Assembly (NCBI GenBank): GCA_009829735.1
Contig: CM020620.1
Coordinates: forward strand, 26,258,951-26,322,950
Source: Pyropia yezoensis
Lineage: Eukaryota; Rhodophyta; Bangiophyceae; Bangiales; Bangiaceae
Length of the DNA stretch: 64,000 nucleotides
Direction of reading: 5' to 3'
In this document: piece after piece, positions 1 to 10,030 of the stretch
How the letters are laid out: every line of letters begins with the position of its first letter
How positions within the stretch are numbered: position 1 is the stretch's first letter
The notes under the pieces: generated by a model
The model's input: the letters and a program-made list of their open reading frames with translations, nothing else
Database searches by the model: none
What the model was told of the DNA's origin: nothing
Translations under genes and position numbers: made by a program

Positions 1-1
1 C

Positions 2-2831
2 GACTACCGTAAGCTCAACGAGAGCACGGTGAAGGATATTTATCCCCTCCCTAGGATGGACGACTGTCTAGACTCTCTGGGGGAGGCAAACGTGTTCTCT
101 ACCCTAGACTGTAACGCGGGGTATTGGCAAAATCCCATTGCCCCGGAAGACAGGCATAAAACTACCTTTGCCTGTCACTGTGGTACCTACCAGTGCAAAC
201 GACTACCGTTTGGACTATGCAACGCGCCGGCAACTTTCCAGCGCGCCATGGACATGATTCTGGCCGGAGTACGGTGGCAGATCTGTCTTGTGTCCCTAGA
301 CGATATCATTGTGTTCTCCCGAAGTCCGGAGGAGCACATTGGCCATCTTGGCCAGGTGTTCAAGCTACTTGCTGACGCCGGTGTGTCACTGAAGGCGAGC
401 AAGTGCCACCTCTTCACTCAGGAGGTGGAACACTTAAGACATGTTGCCCGTCCGGGGCGCCTCAGTGTCAATGAGAAGAACTTGAGAGCCATCCGTAAGG
501 CTCAGTATCCCCGGACCCAGACCCAGATGAGGAGCTTCCTCGGGATGTGTAACGTGTACCGACGTTTCACCAAGGGCTTCGCCAAGGTGGCCAAGCCGCT
601 GAATGAGCTAGTTAGCTCGACGCTACCGAAGAACCTGCCTCCCCGAAGTCGGGTGGAGCAGGAGTCCTTTGAGACTCTTCGGGATATACTGCTGAAGCCC
701 CCTATCTTGGCGATTCCCAGGTTGGGAGGCCACGACATCTTAGACGTGGATGCTAGCTACGACCAACTTGGTTGGGTGTTTCTTCAGCAGCAGCCGGACA
801 AGGAGTACTTGCCGGTAGGATACTTCAGCAAGGGGCTGAACTCGGCTGAGAAGAACTATAGAGTCACCGAGTTGGAAGGACTCGCAGTGGTGTGGGCGGT
901 GACGTCACTTCGTCACTACCTAGAGGGTGAGAAGTTCCTCATCCGCTGTGACCAACGCGCGTTGCAGTTCATCTTCAAGACGGATTGCACGAACACACTC
1001 CTCAACAGGTGGAGGGTGCGACTGGCACCCTTCAACTTTGGTATTGAGTACGGACCTGGCAGGCAACATTCCTTAGCCGACGGCCTTTCTCGGGTACCTA
1101 CCGAGGGGCTGGACACTAACTCAGTCGATGATGACATCCCCATCGTGGGGGTAGTCACGCGCTCGGGTCAGGCGTTGGACCCTGAGGCGCCAGGGAACAA
1201 GAAGTACTTGCCCCTGTCCCTGGATGAGGTGGTGAAGGCCCAGGCCGAGGACTCCTCCTGAAAGTCGCAGAGGGATACGCTGGATACGGTGGCAGAGACG
1301 CGGTTCTTCATCGGAGACGATGGCCTCCTCTTGAGGAGGGGGGCAATTCAGGGGACCGTTGTCGTCCCCGCATCCCTCAAGGACAGTATCCTTGAGAGGG
1401 AGCATAACGCTCCCACGGGTGGACACCTGGGGTCTACTGAACTGTACCAGACCCGGAGGACCAGGTACTACTGGCCATCCGTGGTGGCGGACATCTATGT
1501 TGTCGTCCCCGCATCCCTCAAGGACAGTATCCTTGAGAGGGAGCGTAGCGCTCCCACAGGTGGACACCTGGGGTCTACTAAACTGTACCAGACCCTGAGG
1601 ACCAGGTACTACTGGCCGTCCATGGTGGTGGACATCTACAGTTGCGTGGCTACCTGCACAAGTTGTGCGCAGAACCGTCTGATGGAACGGCGGCCTACGA
1701 CGGCTATGTTACTGTTCCCGGCCAAGGAGCCCTTTGCCGCGTTGGCAATGGACATCCTTGGGCCCCTGCCAGTGACCGAGGATGGCAACCAGTACCTCCT
1801 GGTCATCTGCGATCGCTTCACGAAACTTACGCGAGCGATCCCTCTGGCAGAGATCACGGCCATGTCGGTCGTGTAAGCCTTCCTCGATCTCTGCGTTGCC
1901 CCTTATGGCATCCCGGACAGTACACTATCGGACAACGGACCGCAGTTTGCGTCCGTACTGCTTCAGGGAGTGCTGGATATGTTGGGGGTTAAGGCAAACT
2001 ATGCCACCCCCTACCACCCACAAACTAATGGGCAGGTAGAGCGCTTCAACAAAACTAGTGTTCGACAGCTGCGCCACTATGTGAGTGAGCACGTGAAAAC
2101 GTATTCTATTCTTACGACCGCCTACAATTCGCGGGTTCACTCATCTACCGGTGAAGTACCCCTCGCTCTTGTGACCCCCCGTCGCGTGCGGTCTATGGCC
2201 GTACGGCGGCCGCTCCCAACTAGGGAGGCCGATGGCAGTACACCTACTCCCACTGAGAGTAAGGCGGAGTTCGCTGCTAGGCTCGAAAAACTCATCCCTA
2301 AAGTCAGGGCTGAGACGGAAAAAAGCGCAAGAGCGCTACAACCGTACTTTTGTCAAAAAGGTGCGTAACGCCGAGCACGTCCCCGAGTAGGGTGACTGGG
2401 TACTGGCTCTCTCACACACCCCAACTGAGGGTAAGTTGGTGTTACAGACGAAGGGGCCATACCAGGTCATTCGTACAGATCGACGGCGGTTCACCATCGA
2501 AAGTGACGATGGGGTCCGCACAGCAAATGGACAGGACGTGGTAAAAGTTGCACCACCTCCTGCAGGCGACCAGGCTTGGGTGCGTGCGCAGAAAGCGTGG
2601 CGCCTGCCTTCGCTACCTGCGGCCAAACAGGGCCCGCAGGAGTACGAGTTCGATAAGTTCATCGACCACGGGTGGGATGGGGACACTAACCGCCTCATGT
2701 TGAGGGTGCGTTGGTTCGGCTATAAGGCGAAGGATGATACGTGGGAATACGTGGAGGATCTTCCTGCTGAGAAGGTCCGGGCATACTGCGCCCGGAATGA
2801 TATCGATCCTAACTGCCCCCCCTCAACGTGA
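2..2831 (+). pseudogene. pol: pol of element A1: RT (partial), RNase H, integrase, chromodomain; broken
   Basis: The frame opens in reverse transcriptase (DYRKLN, LPFGLCNAPATFQRAMD) and continues with RNase H (LDVDASYDQLG), H2C2 finger (GGHLG...CTSCAQNR), integrase core (MDILGPLP, LSDNGPQF, TNGQVERF) and a C-terminal chromodomain (LRVRWFGYKAKDDTWE). Compared with the copy at 37831-41808 it has TGA at 1259, TAA at 1874, a 141-bp tandem duplication at 1358-1639, a 12-bp deletion near 2102, a 1-bp insertion near 2320 and TAG at 2388. The RT active site reads SLDD (codon 293-295 is Ser) instead of YLDD. It cannot give a working polyprotein. Confidence 0.93.
1358..1639 (+). repeat. 141-bp tandem duplication in the integrase zinc finger
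   Basis: Bases 1358-1498 are repeated at 1499-1639 with a few differences; the period is exactly 141 bp (47 codons), so the frame is kept. Each unit covers the VVPASLKDS...GGHLG...RYYWP segment that carries the two His of the H2C2 finger, so the integrase would have two half-fingers. The two other family A copies that reach this region have a single unit or break off before it. Confidence 0.93.
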
Positions 2832-3017
2832 GGGAAGGCCAAGTGACAGTGCCAAGAGAGTGCTTCAAGTCGAAGTGGTACGCAGAGTGGCTTTTAACTA
2901 CAGCCCTAACTGATTCACTCTCACAACAAAGGCAGCTGCCAACGAGGAACGCATGCTAGACTCCCCAATACCACGGCCCTCGCCCTCAAGTGGAGGCGAG
3001 CGGCGAGACCCACGCCG

Positions 3018-4885
3018 CTAACGTTCCCCACCCGTCGGCGGGGGCGGCGGCTCCAAGTCGGAACCGTCGCGCCCCTCACGGTCGCGCAAGTGGCGACGAC
3101 TGCGGCTACTCTTCTGCTTGGTCTTGCGCGCAAGTTGGCGACGCAGATGCCGGACCGACTCCATCTCCGACGGGGTAGAGGACTCCGAGACGGAATAAGA
3201 CAACTCGTCTTCCGACACGGAGGGAGATCGCCGCGAGTGACGGCGACGACGGCGAGGAGACGAGTATGCCCGGCTTGCCCGACGCTTGCCGCGCCCAAGT
3301 GGGGCCGGCTGGGGCACAATCGACCCAATACGAGCCAACTAGGTCGTCATGAACCCCGCTACCGACTCGAAACTCGCGGTCGCCACCACAGTACGAACGC
3401 GCTCCTCAAGTTGAGGAGTCTCGGAAACTTGAAGGGTTGCAGCCGACGCGGCCAACCAAGAAATAGTGCGCACCAACGTGGTGATCATCATCTCCGAGGT
3501 CAAGGGCGTGGCCGGCAATACCAACTTGGGATAGACCGTAAGGAGGGTGGCCCCCAAGTTGGGGGACACCAGGGTGGATCTCTCAACAGCAACGCTTGTC
3601 GGGATGTCCCCGTGCGGCTGGAATGGGACTGGAGGAAGCGGAGGGGCTCGCCGAGTAGGCGGAGCCCGAGAGTAACTGCGACCCCTACTCGAGGCTCCCG
3701 CAGTGGGTTCAGTCTCGTAGTCGTTGTGGGCGGGCACGGCCAGCACGATTGCCGTGTCCGGGGGGGGCGCAGTGTAGCATTCCACCCCCGGGGCATACGG
3801 GTAGTCCCCGATGCGCAGCCCCTCCTTGCGTACCACACGCCCGTCGTGAAGTTCACGACCGACCCAGACGAACTGGCGAAGTGCGCCATTGTCTTTGGGC
3901 CCGCGGGAGGATCGGCGTAACTCATGCTCGTTGCTCTCCCACTCGATGAGCTTGTGGAGGCGCAGCATCTCCTCAAGTAGAGTGAGCTGTCCTGATGAGC
4001 ACCTCTCAGCAACTAGCTGAGGGGTGAGCTGCTCCAAACCTTGGATAAGCCGGGGGGAAAGATGCCAGAGCATCCCCCGCCGCTGGACACAAGACACCCA
4101 GGTCGACATGACCTCGAGGAGCCACTGGGTTGCCAACATGGCGAACACCGCGTGGTCCGGGCTAGCCGCCAACATGGCGGAGCCAAGTGGTCGAGCAACC
4201 GTGGTAGTAACGCAGGAAACCCGTAGAGGACCTCGACTTGAGGCCACCACTCGGGCTTCTTGGGGTAGTACTGCTCCTTGCTAGCAGGTGACTGCTGCGG
4301 AAACTCGAGTTGAGCCGAGGTCACCAAGTAGGGACCTCGCCGGAAGTCCTTCTCCATACGCACATCAAAGTGATGAGTGTGCGGATCGACGTCGCGAAGG
4401 TACGGGGGGCGAGTTGCCACTGCGTCCCAAGTGAACGCCGGCACGTCGTCGGTGCCTGTGGTAGTTCCCCCGCGGTCCAACAAGTTCTTGGCCCGCTGCA
4501 CGTCTTCGACCTCGTCCTCATCCAGGAAGACAAACTGGTCTGTCCTGAAGTCGGGAGGAAACCCGACCCTATGGGGGAACTTCTCCCGTAGGCGGTCCCA
4601 CACGCGACTCATCGCTGTGCCAAGTCGGCCACAGCGGAGAACCGTCAACGCCTCCTCATACAGAGGCCAGGCGGGGTAAAACCACCGCCCCAAGGCCTTT
4701 CGTGGAACAACGCGGCCCGTCTCCGGGGGAGATCCCGCCGCCAACCCAAAGCCGGGTGACGCGGGCATCCCATCCCCCGGAGCGACCGTGGAGCCCCCGC
4801 CGGAAGTCCCGGCGAGCGCTGCATCATAGGACGTGTCTTCCATACGTTCGTCCCAGGAGTCAGTCTCCACCCCCGGGGTCACCAT
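3018..4885 (-). pseudogene. antisense accessory ORF of element A1, broken
   Basis: This is the counterpart of the intact minus-strand ORF at 41926-43869. The likely start is the ATG at 4885 (Met followed by TPGVETD). It keeps the Trp-rich central region (FYPAWPLYEE, YYPKKPEWWPQ, WVSCVQRRGMLWHLS) and the Arg/Ser-rich C-terminal part. It is broken by a 1-bp deletion near 4183 that shifts the frame after PRLLDHL, and by an in-frame TAG just upstream of 3338 where the sister copy has Glu. It lies tail to tail with pol, between pol and the 3' LTR. Function unknown. Confidence 0.85.
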
Positions 4886-5207
4886 GGCTCTCCCCAAGTT
4901 AGGGAGAGACGACCTGGGTGCAGTTGCACGAGACCCCCCCCGAGATGAGGTGGGCTCGGATCGCGGGTAGATGGGTGGCCTCCCCAGCGTGGGGCGGCCC
5001 AGGGTCAGGTGAAGAGGATGTGTTGGTGGTGGTGAGGTGAGTACCGATAAGACCAAGCTGCCAAGTGGGCAAGCTTGAGGAGAGGGGCGGTCAACGTGAC
5101 CGCATCCACGTCCACGTGACGTACCAGGGGGACAGCAAGTCGCGCCCCCAACGCCGCGATGCGCGTTTCTACGCCCCCTCGCAGGGCCGACCGGGTCGGT
5201 CGGAACT

Positions 5208-5220
5208 GAGGAGAGGGGAG
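5208..5220 (+). other. polypurine tract of element A1
   Basis: An unbroken 13-base purine run directly abuts the first base of the 3' LTR. The same run, GAGGAGAGGGGAG, lies at 44195-44207 in the young copy. It is the expected plus-strand primer site for reverse transcription. Confidence 0.8.
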
Positions 5221-5690
5221 TGTGGCAGTATTGACCCCCAGGTAGGGGGGCAACACGTGCCATGCAAGCGGCGGCAGGCCACGAGCCTGACCCGTTCCTC
5301 CCCATGCATTTGGGTCCGTTTTCCCTAAGTTAGGGATAGTTAGCTTAGTAGTAAATCTAACGTGGATTTGAGGGTTCTCTGCATTTTATCGTCTTGAAAT
5401 TTTGTGTGGCCCGGTGGGCAGGTGCTGGGGTGGGAGATTCTGAGTGGCGAGATTCTGAGGGGACCCTGGGGGGATAAGGGGAGGAACAGCGGGGCTTGGC
5501 CTCGCTTCCCCGTCCCGACCAAGAAACTGTTGGCCCACACACCATCTTCTTGTTTGTCAGTGGGGGGATTGCCCCACAACAGGGACAGAGTGTGTGCGAC
5601 TTGCACTTCTTCCGGTTCCCCCGACACGGGAGGCAGCCCTTGCGCACCTCCCCAACGTGGGTGTCGCGTGTGCGAGTGGTTTTTGCCACA
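5221..5690 (+). repeat. 3' LTR of element A1 (family A, 470 bp)
   Basis: It starts TGTGGCA and ends TGCCACA, a perfect 7-bp terminal inverted repeat. It is collinear with LTRs at 24801-25390, 35300-35768, 44208-44676 and (inverted) 59224-59690. Inside, TCCCT-AAGTT-AGGGA forms a perfect short hairpin near 5325 that has decayed in the other copies. Confidence 0.95.
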
Positions 5691-6227
5691 GTGAGTGTTA
5701 GTAGGATTGTCCGGGCGTGTCAAGTCCACCGGGGACTTGGTGCCATGCTCGAGCAAGTACGATCGGCGTACCAAGCAAGTCGATCGGCCACGTGAAGGCG
5801 GACGGGCGGCACCCCGCGTCCTCGACGGGACAGCTGCCCGTGAGAGGCAAGGAAAGGGGTGTCGCAGTGAGTGGGAGTGAGGGGTACTGACCCGCACGTA
5901 GGTAGGGGGACCAGCCGTGGTTGGTGCCACACCGGGTCGGTAAGAAAATACAGACCTTTCTTCCCACAGTGTACGCCGCAGAGGTGACAGTGGAAAAGCG
6001 GGACTTTCCAAGAGCTCATCGGTGCCATAGCAACCACGTGGCCTACGCGAAGAGACCTACACACTCACCTCCTTTCCTGAAACTCTCCGCTGCTCTCTGG
6101 CGCTCAAAGAAATGCATGCGCACCGATTCATTGGCGGGGGGGGTAGAGGCAAGGCCGGGAACCCGCGTAAGGAGGTGGGGGTCGCCTTCCTCTCAGCTCC
6201 CTCCTCACGCGGCACCAGCAGTATGGC
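5691..6227. other. 537-bp spacer between elements A1 and B
   Basis: The stretch separates the end of the family A LTR from the end of the family B LTR. Short frames exist on both strands but none shows a recognisable domain or a shared motif. It may be host DNA or the rest of an older insertion. I see no RNA gene. Confidence 0.5.
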
Positions 6228-6590
6228 TGGAGCACAATAGGGATCCGTCGCACGTCCACTCTCAGGGAACACTCACCAAGGGGGATCGGCACCAACGTCA
6301 CCGGGAGGCCAAGGTTGCTGTCCTTGGAGCGCAAGCCACGGGACCAAGATGGGAGCCCAAATGGGAGGGGTTTGTTGTTCTACCTTGGCCGGCGGTGGAT
6401 TCGCCGCCGGCCCCCACGTTATAAACCCTCGGAGACACTACTAACTACCCTCCACCCCAAGATGCAAGTCCCTCTGGTCATACGTAACTTATAGATACCG
6501 TGACCAGTACGAACTATCAAATTGAAAGTTAAGGGTTAGAAGTAGCCCCCCTAATACTAGGGTTACAATACGGGCAACCATATTGCTACA
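6228..6590 (-). repeat. 3' LTR of element B (363 bp)
   Basis: On minus it begins TGTAGCAATAT at 6590 and ends TGCTCCA at 6228. The LTR of the second B copy (61220-61582) has TGTAGCA...TGCTACA and the same length, so the last bases here carry one change. The G-rich tract AAGGGGGGGATA on minus (6591-6603) directly precedes it and is the likely polypurine tract. Confidence 0.9.
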
Positions 6591-7181
6591 TATCCCCCCC
6601 TTAGATTCGGCCCGTCCTCGGGTCGAGTTGCATTCGGGTTACCGAATGTAAGTGGGTCGCGTGACCGTTTACCAGTCGGGTGGGGCTTTGCGCCCCGTCG
6701 CGACAGACACCCCTTTTCGAGGTTGTCTGAGGGGGGTGCCCCCCTTTGTGTGGTACACACACGATCCGTTTTCCGGACCGTTAAATTCCCGATGCGGGTT
6801 CTGTTCACGACCCCCCTTTCCGAGGGGTGGTGCAAGCGGATCCGCCACCAGGTGTCCGGTGGTAGGGGAGCCCCTCTTGTGTTACCGAGTGAATGGGGGC
6901 GGCCGCTCCCGCTCTTCGCGGGGGCGGTTTCGGGGTGAACCCCTCTTGGCTGCCCTGTACGGGGGTGCGGCCCCGGCCCGCCCAGGTGCCTGGGTGGAGC
7001 CCGTTCGTAGCCTCGTGGGGCGCGGGTTGACCCGCACGCCTGAGGCGCTTCTCGTGGCCGTTTGTGGTCATAAGCGCGGGCGCCCGCGCTTCCCTGGCTC
7101 GTCCGCGCGAGCGTTCCTCGTACCGGGTCGAGCCGGCCTCGGCTTTTTTGCAAGGGGCGCCCCTGCCACCCCGGTTGCACC

Positions 7182-9551
7182 ATGTCGGACCCCCAGGTAC
7201 CCGGGGGCGAGGACGACCTCCTGCCTGAAGAGGGGGAAGAGGTGATGGTGGACGACGTTCCCGTCTTCGCGACCGCCGCCGAGTGCTTCCTAGCGAGCTC
7301 GTCGGAGGACGAGGACGACCGGGTGACCGTTCGTGTGGCCCCGGACGGCGCGCCGGGCGGGTTGTCGTCCGTGTGTAGCGGCACGACGGCTCCGTCGGGT
7401 GGCGGACAACCGCGTGCAGCGGTGGCTTCCACCGCTTCTCCTCCGGCGGCCCGGATGGCTTCTGTCGCCGGTACCGGCGTGGCTCTACCTCAAGACGGTG
7501 TCGCCGGCGTGGCGGATGGTGGTGTTGGCCCCCCGTCCAGTCCGGCGGGTCAAGACGGCGCGGGTGCCCGCCCGGTTGGTGTGTCCGCTGCGGCGGGTAG
7601 CGGGTCTACCCGTGCTGCCCCCGTGGTACCCAGGTCGGGTCCGGGTGGCGGCGTTGCTGTGCCCGCGGTGCCGCGGGCGTCTGGTGGTCAAGGTGGGTCT
7701 ACACCGATGGCAGTGGACTCCGGTAGTTACTCCGGGCGGGCGCCCGCCCTTCTTCTTCCTCCTCGGCCGCGTGCGACTCCGGCGCCGGCCCCTCTTCCGG
7801 TGGGGCATCCCCCGGCGCCCCCTATTCTTCCTGGTCCTGCCCGGGTTGCCCCGTTGGGTGGTGGCGTCGCCGTGACGGCGGGTCAACCCGCCATGTCGAT
7901 GTTCGACTTGGTGGCTCGGGTTCGAGGCCTGACTGTGCAAGAGTCAATGGAGTCCGATGGGCGGATGCGGGTGGACTTCCACCTGCCCCATCCCCGTGGA
8001 GAGTCCTCCCGGCGCGTCAAGGTGGACCCGAGTTGGGAGCGGGAGTTGGTGCGGCTGGTCAACCAGCCGAACGCGGTGCGAGTGGAACACCATTGGATCC
8101 TGAGTCAGCCGGACGACCGGCATGCGCAGCTCTGGCGTACTCGGGTGGGACGGGGTGAGGTCTACCTCAACCCCGCCTTCGGGGTATGCGACCTGATTGC
8201 TCCCGCGTTGCCGCGGGAGATTGACTACCCGGCTAGTGCTCGGGGGATTGCGGCGGCGGCGGCGCCGGTTGCGTTTGGGGAGACGGTGGGCAGTACCGGT
8301 CGGTATCCCGACTTTGATTACTACCCGGGGGTATCCCCGTATCTGTTGTTGACGGCTCCCTACCCGCCTATGGCGGGTTTGAAGTCGGCGTCGAGCTGGC
8401 GACGTAACCATGGTGTCATGGCGGATGCGTTCCGCACGGATATAACGTGTGCGTTGCAGACCGGCAACGGTCGTGCGCCGGTATACACTCCCGTGCGCCC
8501 GCCGCTATGGCAGGAGGGGTGGGAACCCGCCCCTGCTTTCCGGTTTGACACCGGCTCCTGTCTCCGATACTTCGGGAGTGTGTTGGCCTCCCGGCCGGTC
8601 CACCCGTTGCAAGGTACCTTTACCCTTGAGGTTACCCTCGGGCAGGCGTCCTCCTTCTTGCTGTCCGTCCGCCGGCAGGGGCGCCTGTTCCATCTTCCGA
8701 CGGGTGTCCGTCGGCACATCGCGCAGTTGAGCGTGGACCTGATAGCTGCCAAGACCGGGTTGGCCCGGGAGATCGAGGCTCTGCTGGCTGTTCACGATGC
8801 CGTGAACTGGGCTGGGGTGTTGGCCCTTCCCCCGTACCGGGACCCGCAGGCTGGGGCTACCCCCTTGCCTCGTCACTCGTTGCGTATCCGGCGTACTCAG
8901 CCGGGTGAGCCTAGTTGCCATGGGTGGGCGTCCACCGAGGCCGTTCCTGACCTGGGTATTCCCATGGTTATCCATGACCCTCTTCAGGTCCTTGCCCCGT
9001 GGTTCGGTAACCCGATACCGGCGGCGGTTGGCCGTCGTCCCCGAGAGTGGGGCTCTGCGGGTAGGGAGCGTGAGGTGTCCCGTCGTCGGGCGGAGCCCCG
9101 CCGGGGTTACGGTGGAGCCCCTTCGGTAGGGTCCTACCGAGCCTCGTATCAGGTGCCACCGGCTCCGGTGGTAGCCGTGTCGGCTCCTGTGGCTCCTCTG
9201 GCTGCGCCAGTGTCACCTCCCGCCCCTGTCATGAATGACGGGGGTCCCCGTCTCTGGTATGAAGGCGTTGACGCCCTTGTTGCCCGCGCAATGCGGGAGG
9301 GTCTCTCTGTTAGTTGGGGGGATATCCCCCCAGGTGCTGCGCTGGTTGGGTCAGCGCGTTGCTTCGGTGGCGTGCTTGACCGCCTCCAGAAAGCTCTGGA
9401 GGACGTGGAGGTTGGCCGCAGCACCCTCGTCCAGCTATGCACCGAGGTAACTCGGGTGATTGACCGTCGTGAGATTGCCGACCGGTGGAGCACGGAGGTG
9501 TACGCGCTTACGCGTGAGTGGCCTCCCTCGGGCAGTGGGTCTACCCACTGA
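7182..9551 (+). CDS. antisense accessory ORF of family B (789 aa), intact
   Basis: The frame opens at an ATG in a CACC context and runs 789 residues, convergent with the minus-strand pol. Residues 1-235 are acidic, then Ala/Pro/Gly-rich low complexity; 236-600 look globular; the C-terminal part is Arg-rich then Ala/Val/Pro-rich. Spaced motifs match the family A antisense protein: YTPVRPPLW (435-443), FGSVL (464-468) and SVRRQGRLFHLP (495-506), against YYPKKPEWW, FGSVM and SCVQRRGMLWHLP there, with FGSV-to-Gly spacing of 36 versus 37. I recognise no enzyme motif, signal peptide or membrane helix. Function unknown; an element-encoded regulator or structural protein is possible. Confidence 0.75.
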   Translation: MSDPQVPGGEDDLLPEEGEEVMVDDVPVFATAAECFLASSSEDEDDRVTVRVAPDGAPGGLSSVCSGTTAPSGGGQPRAAVASTASPPAARMASVAGTGVALPQDGVAGVADGGVGPPSSPAGQDGAGARPVGVSAAAGSGSTRAAPVVPRSGPGGGVAVPAVPRASGGQGGSTPMAVDSGSYSGRAPALLLPPRPRATPAPAPLPVGHPPAPPILPGPARVAPLGGGVAVTAGQPAMSMFDLVARVRGLTVQESMESDGRMRVDFHLPHPRGESSRRVKVDPSWERELVRLVNQPNAVRVEHHWILSQPDDRHAQLWRTRVGRGEVYLNPAFGVCDLIAPALPREIDYPASARGIAAAAAPVAFGETVGSTGRYPDFDYYPGVSPYLLLTAPYPPMAGLKSASSWRRNHGVMADAFRTDITCALQTGNGRAPVYTPVRPPLWQEGWEPAPAFRFDTGSCLRYFGSVLASRPVHPLQGTFTLEVTLGQASSFLLSVRRQGRLFHLPTGVRRHIAQLSVDLIAAKTGLAREIEALLAVHDAVNWAGVLALPPYRDPQAGATPLPRHSLRIRRTQPGEPSCHGWASTEAVPDLGIPMVIHDPLQVLAPWFGNPIPAAVGRRPREWGSAGREREVSRRRAEPRRGYGGAPSVGSYRASYQVPPAPVVAVSAPVAPLAAPVSPPAPVMNDGGPRLWYEGVDALVARAMREGLSVSWGDIPPGAALVGSARCFGGVLDRLQKALEDVEVGRSTLVQLCTEVTRVIDRREIADRWSTEVYALTREWPPSGSGSTH

Positions 9552-10030
9552 GGAGTGCTATTGGTTGTGAGGTAGAGGGCCCCGGTGACCCTTATGGTAG
9601 CCGGGTTGTAGTGAGTATAAACTCATCCCCCGCTGGGGGCATTGCTTGCCTCTGTTTGCTGCCCTGGGGAGTACCCCTTCTGGCTCAGTGGTGCCTTACC
9701 TCCCGCCCAACTTCTTCCGGTTGGTTCATGCTTGGGGAAGTTATCCTCCCTCACTTTGTGTCTTGGCTTTGGGAGGTCATCCTCACGTGTAAGCCCTCTA
9801 GTTACTTCGATATTATCGAGGTTAGCCTTTACCTTTAAGTTAACTTATTAAGGTTCAGGTTTTACTTAGTTACCTAAGCTTGACTCTACTTAGTTGCCTA
9901 AGCTTGGTCCGAATTAGAAACCTAAGTCTGATTTGACTTAGAAACCTAAGTCTGCCGTAACCATGTCACACCCTACTTAGTAGGTATAAGCCTCACCCCC
10001 CAACAGCCGAAGTCGGTGTCGGTTGGGTTG
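9552..10030. other. intergenic region between convergent accessory ORF and pol of element B
   Basis: This 479-bp AT-richer stretch lies between the stop of the plus-strand ORF and the stop of the minus-strand pol, so it must hold the 3' ends of both transcripts. It contains the four-unit hairpin array at 9865-9950. I see no ORF of interest. Confidence 0.7.
9865..9950. repeat. four tandem 24-bp hairpin units
   Basis: Hairpins start at 9865, 9889, 9913 and 9937, an exact 24-bp period. Each has the form CTTAG-N4-CTAAG (the third begins ATTAG). They sit between the 3' ends of two convergent genes, which would suit a bidirectional transcript-end or insulating element; that role is inference. Confidence 0.85.

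Larger units (their letters stand above)
1..5690 (+). mobile_element. Ty3/gypsy element A1 (family A), 3' portion, decayed
   Basis: The element enters the window in the middle of reverse transcriptase and runs through RNase H, integrase and chromodomain to 2831. A long minus-strand ORF follows, then a purine-rich tract (5208-5220) and a 470-bp LTR (5221-5690) with TGTGGCA...TGCCACA ends. Order and sequence match the full-length copy at 35300-44676, which fixes its identity. It carries several stops, indels and a tandem duplication, so it is older than that copy. The 5' LTR, gag and protease lie outside the window, so its target duplication cannot be tested; the base run after the LTR is GTGAG. 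Confidence 0.9.

Noticed and set aside
5404..5694. A 90-170 codon frame (MWPGGQVLGWEILSGE...) repeated at five places in the window
   Set aside because: It is translation of the family A LTR, not a gene.
7182..9551. The 789-aa ORF as an independent host gene beside a retrotransposon
   Set aside because: It lies between pol and the polypurine tract/3' LTR, and its motifs recur in the family A accessory ORF at the same place.
9865..9950. CRISPR-like array
   Set aside because: Units are contiguous 24-bp tandem hairpins without spacers, in a eukaryotic retroelement.
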